Shown here: one piece after another, positions 5,841-9,962 of the stretch
How the letters are laid out: each line of letters starts with the position of its first letter
Position numbering within the stretch: position 1 is the first letter of the stretch
From: CAISGS01 sp044346445
Lineage (GTDB): Bacteria > Pseudomonadota > Alphaproteobacteria > Caulobacterales > Caulobacteraceae
DNA: 9,962 bases
Reading direction: 5' to 3'
NCBI GenBank assembly: GCA_044346445.1
Contig: JBIIZD010000093.1
Span: 1-9,962 of the forward strand
Position numbers and translations under genes: made by a program
Notes under the pieces: generated by a model
What the model saw: the letters and a program-made list of their open reading frames with translations, nothing else
The model's database searches: none
What the model was told of the DNA's origin: nothing

Positions 5841-7877
5841 GTGAACGCCATCGTAATCGCCCTGGTCTTTGCCCCGCTTCTGGGGGCCTTGATCGCTGGC
5901 CTGTTTGGCCGCCGCATTGGCAATCTGGCCTCGCAAAGTGTCACGACGGGCCTGCTCTTGGCTGCCTGTGCCTTGTCCTGGACAACCTTTTATCAGGTGA
6001 TCTGGGGCGACTGGCCCGCCCAATTCACCCTGACGCTTGCGCCCTTTATTGAGGTTGGCAAGTTCGTCTCGCACTGGTCGATCCGGATCGATACCATGTC
6101 AGCCGTGATGCTGGTCGTGGTGACCTCGGTCTCGGCCTTGGTGCATGTCTATAGCTGGGGCTATATGGCCGAAGACCCCGACCGGCCGCGCTTTTTTGCC
6201 TATCTGTCCCTGTTCACCTTCGCCATGCTGATGCTGGTGACGGCGGCGGACTTCATGCAGCTGTTTTTCGGCTGGGAAGGCGTGGGGCTTGCCTCATACC
6301 TCCTGATCGGGTTCTGGTTCAAAAAGCCAAGCGCCAGTGCCGCAGCGATCAAGGCCTTTGTTGTCAACCGGGTTGGTGATTTTGGCTTTGCGCTGGGTAT
6401 CATGACGGTGTTCTGGATGTTCGGCACCATTCAGTTTGCCGAGCTTTTCCCCTTGATCGCGGCCAAGGCGGGCACGCACTGGACCTTTATTGGTCAGAGC
6501 TGGAGCGCGATTGATCTGGCTTGCGGCCTTTTGTTTATCGGGGCCATGGGCAAGTCGGCCCAGTTCTTCCTGCATACCTGGCTGCCAGACGCGATGGAGG
6601 GTCCGACCCCGGTCTCGGCCCTGATCCATGCTGCGACCATGGTCACGGCGGGTGTCTATATGGTCTGTCTGTTGTCGCCCATGTTTGAATATGCGCCGGT
6701 GACCAAGCAGATTGTCACCCTGATTGGCGCAGTCACGGCCCTGTTTGCCGCCACGGTTGGCTTGGCTCAGAACGACATCAAGCGCGTCATTGCCTATTCG
6801 ACCTGTTCGCAGCTGGGCTATATGTTCTTTGCCGCAGGCGTTGGGGCCTATCAGGCCGCCATGTTCCACCTGTTCACCCACGCCTTCTTCAAGGCCCTTT
6901 TGTTCCTGGGCGCGGGCTCTGTCATTCATGGCATGCACCACGAGCAGGACATGCGCAAAATGGGGGGCTTGTGGAAATACCTGCCTGTCACCTATGCCGT
7001 AATGATGATCGGGACCTTGGCCATTACCGGCTTTGGCATACCAAGCTTGCATCTTGGTTTTGCAGGGTTTTATTCCAAGGATGCGATTATCGAGTCGGCC
7101 TATGCGGCAGGGCAGGAAAACCCGATTGCCTTTTTTGCCTTCATTATCGGCCTGCTGGCCGCGGCCCTGACGGCGTTTTATTCGTGGCGTCTGGCCTTTA
7201 TGACCTTCCATGGCACGGCCAAATGGGGTCACGGGCACGAAGACCATGGCCATGACCATGCTGCCCATGCCCACAGCCACGGCGAGCAGGACGATCATGC
7301 GCAAGACCACAAGCCGCATGAAAGCCCGTTTGCCATGCTGTTGCCGCTGATCTTGCTAGCGGTTGGCGCAATTGGTGCGGGCTATGCCTTTGTCGAGAAT
7401 TTTGTTGGTGAAGAGCGCAATGCGTTTTGGCGCGGCGCGATCTTCAATGCCCCGACCAATCATGTGCTGGAGCACGCGCATCATGCCCCGCAATGGGTGC
7501 TCTGGGCACCCTTGGGCGTCTCAATGCTGGGCCTTGGCATTGCGTTTTTTGTCTATGTGCTCAATGAGGGCATGGGCGCGCGGGTGGCCGCAAGGCGTGG
7601 GCCGCTGTATACCTTCTTCTATAATAAGTGGTTCTTTGATGAGCTTTATGAAGCCACCTTTGTCCGTGCCACGCGTTGGTTCGGCGATGTGTTCTGGAAG
7701 GTTGGCGATCAGAAGATCATTGATGGCCTTGGCCCCGATGGGGTGGCGGCGGTCTCGGCCAGTATTGGCCAGCGCCTGAGCAAGGGCCAGAGCGGCTATG
7801 TCTATCATTATGCCTTTGTCATGTTGCTTGGGGTTGCGGGGCTCTTGTCCTATGCGCTCTGGGCCTGGGCGCGCTGA
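5841..7877 (+). CDS. nuoL: NADH-quinone oxidoreductase subunit L, GTG start
   Basis: Distal antiporter-like subunit (ND5 homologue) of the proton-pumping membrane arm, 678 residues, longer than the 613 of E. coli. It starts at GTG; GAAGGG (5827-5832) is 8 nt upstream and the spacer after nuoK is 4 nt. Key residues of the proton channel are present: Glu146 in GWEGVGLASYLL, Lys238 in GAMGKSAQFF, His263 in LIHAATMV, His343/His347/Lys351 in the FHLFTHAFFKALLF helix, and Lys413 in FYSKDAI. After about residue 500 come further helices, the long amphipathic lateral helix region (about 585-650), and a last membrane helix that anchors it. The notable extra is a histidine-rich soluble segment at residues 464-493 (11 His in 30). 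Such His-rich inserts occur in NuoL of other alphaproteobacteria; their function is not established. Confidence 0.97.
   Translation: MNAIVIALVFAPLLGALIAGLFGRRIGNLASQSVTTGLLLAACALSWTTFYQVIWGDWPAQFTLTLAPFIEVGKFVSHWSIRIDTMSAVMLVVVTSVSALVHVYSWGYMAEDPDRPRFFAYLSLFTFAMLMLVTAADFMQLFFGWEGVGLASYLLIGFWFKKPSASAAAIKAFVVNRVGDFGFALGIMTVFWMFGTIQFAELFPLIAAKAGTHWTFIGQSWSAIDLACGLLFIGAMGKSAQFFLHTWLPDAMEGPTPVSALIHAATMVTAGVYMVCLLSPMFEYAPVTKQIVTLIGAVTALFAATVGLAQNDIKRVIAYSTCSQLGYMFFAAGVGAYQAAMFHLFTHAFFKALLFLGAGSVIHGMHHEQDMRKMGGLWKYLPVTYAVMMIGTLAITGFGIPSLHLGFAGFYSKDAIIESAYAAGQENPIAFFAFIIGLLAAALTAFYSWRLAFMTFHGTAKWGHGHEDHGHDHAAHAHSHGEQDDHAQDHKPHESPFAMLLPLILLAVGAIGAGYAFVENFVGEERNAFWRGAIFNAPTNHVLEHAHHAPQWVLWAPLGVSMLGLGIAFFVYVLNEGMGARVAARRGPLYTFFYNKWFFDELYEATFVRATRWFGDVFWKVGDQKIIDGLGPDGVAAVSASIGQRLSKGQSGYVYHYAFVMLLGVAGLLSYALWAWAR
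7230..7319 (+). other. Histidine-rich loop within NuoL
   Basis: Codons for residues 464-493 encode 11 His in 30, mixed with Asp/Glu/Gln and small residues, beginning HGHEDHGHDH and ending HKPH. It is flanked by hydrophobic helices (ending near residue 456 and starting again near 496), so it is a soluble inter-helix loop. The pattern resembles the His-rich loops of metal transporters and chaperones, so metal binding is chemically plausible but unproven. It is in frame, with no sign of frameshift, and the DNA is imperfectly repetitive around CAT/CAC codons, which suggests growth by slippage or duplication. Confidence 0.75.
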
Positions 7878-7891
7878 GGGGAATTGAGATC

Positions 7892-9382
7892 ATGACCGGC
7901 ATCCTCAGCCTTATCACCTTTTCCCCCATGCTCGGGGTTGCGGCCCTGCTGGCCCTGCGAGCCTTTTCGGCGGGCAGGGACGGCGCGCGCACGGCCCATA
8001 GCGCCAAGATTATTGCCCTGGTCACGACCCTGGCCACCCTGGCCCTGTCCGTCCTGCTTGTGGCCCAGTTCAATGCCAAGGATGCGGGCTTTCAGTTTGT
8101 AGAGACCGTTAACTGGTTCTCTGGTGCGACCTATCGCATGGGCGTGGACGGCATTTCGGTCCTGTTCGTGCTCTTAACCGCCTTCCTCTTGCCCATCTGT
8201 GTTCTGGCCAGTTGGGAGTCGATTACCGAGCGGGTGATGGAATATCTGATCGCCTTCCTCCTGCTTGAGACCCTGGTGATCGGCGTCTTTTGTGCGCTGG
8301 ATCTGGTGCTGTTTTATCTGTTCTTCGAAGGCGGTCTGGTGCCCATGTTCCTGATCATCGGGATCTGGGGCGGCAAGAACCGGGTTTATGCGGCCTATAA
8401 GTTCTTCCTCTATACCCTGCTGGGCTCGGTCCTGATGCTGGCGGCTATCTTGGCCATGGCCTCGATCGCCAAGACCACGTCTATTCCTGACCTGATGGTG
8501 TTCAAATTTGATCCCAAGGTTCAGATTGCGCTTTGGCTGGCCTTTTTTGCCTCGTTCGCGGTCAAGATGCCGATGTGGCCAGTGCATACCTGGCTGCCCG
8601 ATGCCCATGTTGAGGCCCCAACGGCCGGGTCGGTCATCTTGGCCGGTATCTTGCTGAAGATGGGCGGCTATGGCTTTTTGCGGTTCCTATTGCCCATGTT
8701 CCCGCAGGCCTCGGCGTATTTCACGCCCCTGGTCTTTGCCCTGTCGGTGATTGCGGTTGTTTACACCTCTCTCGTAGCCTTTCGTCAGACCGACATCAAA
8801 AAGCTGATCGCCTATTCGTCGGTGGCGCATATGGGCTTTGTTACCATGGGCATTTTTTCGGGTAATGCGGTTGGGGTTCAAGGCGCGATCTTTCAGATGC
8901 TGAGCCACGGCGTAATTGCCGGCGCACTCTTTCTCTGTGTCGGCGTGGTTTATGACCGGATGCATACGCGCGAAATTGCCTTTTACGGCGGCCTAGCCAA
9001 TCGCATGCCCTGGTATGCGGCGATCTTTATGTTGTTCACCATGGGCAATGTCGGCCTGCCGGGCACATCGGGCTTTGTGGGCGAGATCATGACCATGACC
9101 GGCGTCTATGGCGTCTCGACCTGGACAGCCTTGGGGGCCGCAACGGGCGTGATCTTGTCGGCGGTCTATGCGCTTAGCCTCTATCGGCGGGTGATTTTCG
9201 GGGAATTGGTCAATCCAAAGCTCTCAGCCATTCAGGACCTGACCTTGCGCGAAGTGGTGATTTTTGCGCCCCTGATCGCCTCAACCCTGATCCTCGGCAT
9301 AAGGCCGGGCCTTGTTTTCAACCTCACTGCCGCGTCTGTCGATCAATTGGTCGGTGTCTATAAAGCCGCGATTGGCGGGTGA
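7892..9382 (+). CDS. nuoM: NADH-quinone oxidoreductase subunit M
   Basis: Middle antiporter-like subunit (ND4 homologue) of the membrane arm, 496 residues with about 14 helices. Essential residues known from E. coli have clear counterparts: Glu146 in FFEGGLVPMF (E. coli Glu144), Lys225 in SFAVKMPMWPVHTWLPDAH (Lys234), Lys256 in ILLKMGGYG (Lys265), and Glu398 in GFVGEIMTM (Glu407). The signature KKLIAYSSVAHMGFV (303-317) and QMLSHG (335-340) are also present. GAGGGGA (7876-7882), fused to the nuoL stop codon, lies 9-10 nt upstream of the ATG. It is paralogous to NuoL and NuoN and complete. The spacer after nuoL is 14 nt; nuoN begins 8 nt after the stop. Confidence 0.98.
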   Translation: MTGILSLITFSPMLGVAALLALRAFSAGRDGARTAHSAKIIALVTTLATLALSVLLVAQFNAKDAGFQFVETVNWFSGATYRMGVDGISVLFVLLTAFLLPICVLASWESITERVMEYLIAFLLLETLVIGVFCALDLVLFYLFFEGGLVPMFLIIGIWGGKNRVYAAYKFFLYTLLGSVLMLAAILAMASIAKTTSIPDLMVFKFDPKVQIALWLAFFASFAVKMPMWPVHTWLPDAHVEAPTAGSVILAGILLKMGGYGFLRFLLPMFPQASAYFTPLVFALSVIAVVYTSLVAFRQTDIKKLIAYSSVAHMGFVTMGIFSGNAVGVQGAIFQMLSHGVIAGALFLCVGVVYDRMHTREIAFYGGLANRMPWYAAIFMLFTMGNVGLPGTSGFVGEIMTMTGVYGVSTWTALGAATGVILSAVYALSLYRRVIFGELVNPKLSAIQDLTLREVVIFAPLIASTLILGIRPGLVFNLTAASVDQLVGVYKAAIGG

Positions 9383-9399
9383 GGGGAGTTATGACCATG
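9380..9399 (+). promoter_or_regulatory. Stop-codon-fused ribosome binding site and twin starts of nuoN
   Basis: The nuoM stop TGA (9380-9382) is part of TGAGGGGAG. GAGG (9381-9384) is 6 nt from ATG 9391, while GGAG (9385-9388) is 2 nt from it but 8 nt from ATG 9397. Either start can be served; the sequence alone does not decide. The same TGAGGGGA stands at the nuoL stop (7875-7882), where it serves nuoM. Confidence 0.6.
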
Positions 9400-9962
9400 A
9401 ACTTCCAAGACGCACTCATACTGGCCCGGCCTGAGATATTCTTGGCAGGCGCGACCTTGTTCCTGCTGGTTTACGGCGCTTTCCGCGGCGAAAAGAGCAT
9501 GAGCGAGGTCTCGATCGGCGCAAGTCTGGCCCTGTTCGCCGCCGCCGCCTTTGCCGCAATTGGCCCCGATGGCGCGGCTTTCTCAGGCGGCTTTGTGGCC
9601 AATAGTGCAACCCGCTTTGCCAAGGTGGCGGTCTATCTGATTAGTCCAGTCGCCATACTGCTAGGGGATCGCTGGCTTGGGCGCGTCGATAACAAGCGCT
9701 TTGAGTATCCGATCCTGATCCTGCTGGCCGCGATCGGCATGGGCATGATGGTGTCGGCGGGCGATCTGATCTCGCTCTATATTGGGGTGGAGCTGCAGTC
9801 TCTGGCCCTCTATGTGCTGGCCGCGTTTCGCCGTGATGATGCCAAGGCCTCGGAAGCCGGCCTGAAGTATTTTGTGCTCGGTGCCCTGTCGTCAGGCCTT
9901 TTGCTCTATGGCGCATCCTTGATCTATGGCTTTGCCGGATCGACCCATTTCGATGTAATTGC
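9391..9962 (+). CDS. nuoN: NADH-quinone oxidoreductase subunit N, 5' part (cut by window end)
   Basis: Proximal antiporter-like subunit (ND2 homologue), next to NuoK in the membrane arm. 190 full codons are visible out of about 480 expected; the frame is open to the last base. The conserved core is reached: SLYIGVELQSLALYVLAAF (residues 128-146, with Glu134 matching E. coli Glu133) and SEAGLKYFVLGALSSGLLLYG (154-174, with Lys159 matching Lys158). At least five hydrophobic helices are visible. Two in-frame starts compete, ATG 9391 and ATG 9397, giving MTMNF or MNF. The GAGG at 9381-9384 suits the first and the GGAG at 9385-9388 suits the second; the upstream start is annotated here. Identification is secure; only the start codon is uncertain. 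Confidence 0.95.
   Translation, partial: MTMNFQDALILARPEIFLAGATLFLLVYGAFRGEKSMSEVSIGASLALFAAAAFAAIGPDGAAFSGGFVANSATRFAKVAVYLISPVAILLGDRWLGRVDNKRFEYPILILLAAIGMGMMVSAGDLISLYIGVELQSLALYVLAAFRRDDAKASEAGLKYFVLGALSSGLLLYGASLIYGFAGSTHFDVI

Noticed and set aside
6294..7319. 341-codon open frame on the minus strand opposite nuoL
   Set aside because: It is an antisense shadow of nuoL, with low-complexity Gly/Arg/His/Gln-rich composition and no recognisable domain.
8174..8608. 144-codon minus-strand frame opposite nuoM, rich in Gln, His, Asp and Lys
   Set aside because: This composition is the expected antisense of hydrophobic helix codons, and the + strand frame is certainly nuoM.
7892..9382. nuoL/nuoM/nuoN as Mrp-type Na+/H+ antiporter genes
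   Set aside because: The antiporter-like folds are homologous, but gene order after nuoF-K and the subunit-specific motifs fit complex I.

Overview
The window is the downstream two-thirds of a bacterial nuo operon, which encodes the proton-pumping NADH:ubiquinone oxidoreductase (respiratory complex I, type I). All genes are on the + strand, in the order nuoF (3' part) - small coiled-coil gene - nuoG - nuoH - nuoI - nuoJ - nuoK - nuoL - nuoM - nuoN (5' part). Gene order, separate nuoC/D-type organisation upstream (not visible), the roughly 680-residue NuoG without an N7 cluster motif, and the mitochondria-like sequences of NuoF, NuoH and NuoI point to an alphaproteobacterium. Codon use is GC-rich. 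The protein sequences feel closest to Caulobacterales or related families, but that placement is an impression and not a demonstrated result.

Layout. 1-953 is the FMN- and N3-bearing NADH dehydrogenase subunit NuoF. 959-1183 is a 74-residue protein that is not a core complex I subunit; it is an almost uninterrupted heptad coiled coil and overlaps the nuoG start by one base. 1183-3228 is NuoG, with N1b, N5 and N4 ligands. 3233-4810 holds NuoH and NuoI, which link the hydrophilic arm to the membrane arm. 4811-4913 is the only sizeable non-coding stretch (103 nt) and carries several small inverted repeats. 4914-9962 encodes the membrane arm: NuoJ, NuoK, NuoL, NuoM and the first 190 codons of NuoN.

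How the genes work together. NuoF oxidises NADH with FMN and passes electrons through N3. NuoG carries them onward through N1b, N4 and N5, and NuoI (N6a/N6b) passes them towards N2 in NuoB (upstream of the window). NuoH forms part of the quinone chamber and begins the chain of buried charged residues, which continues through NuoJ/NuoK and the antiporter-like NuoN, NuoM and NuoL. All catalytically important Glu, Lys and His positions that I checked are intact, so this is a functional-looking housekeeping operon.

Junctions are tight: 1-base and 4-base overlaps, or spacers of 4 to 15 nt, with Shine-Dalgarno sequences often inside the end of the preceding gene. The nuoI-nuoJ gap is the exception. 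I see no mobile element, CRISPR array, tRNA or rRNA. The least explained items are the small coiled-coil gene, the structured nuoI-nuoJ spacer, and a histidine-rich loop in NuoL. I found no clear sign of a wholly new system.
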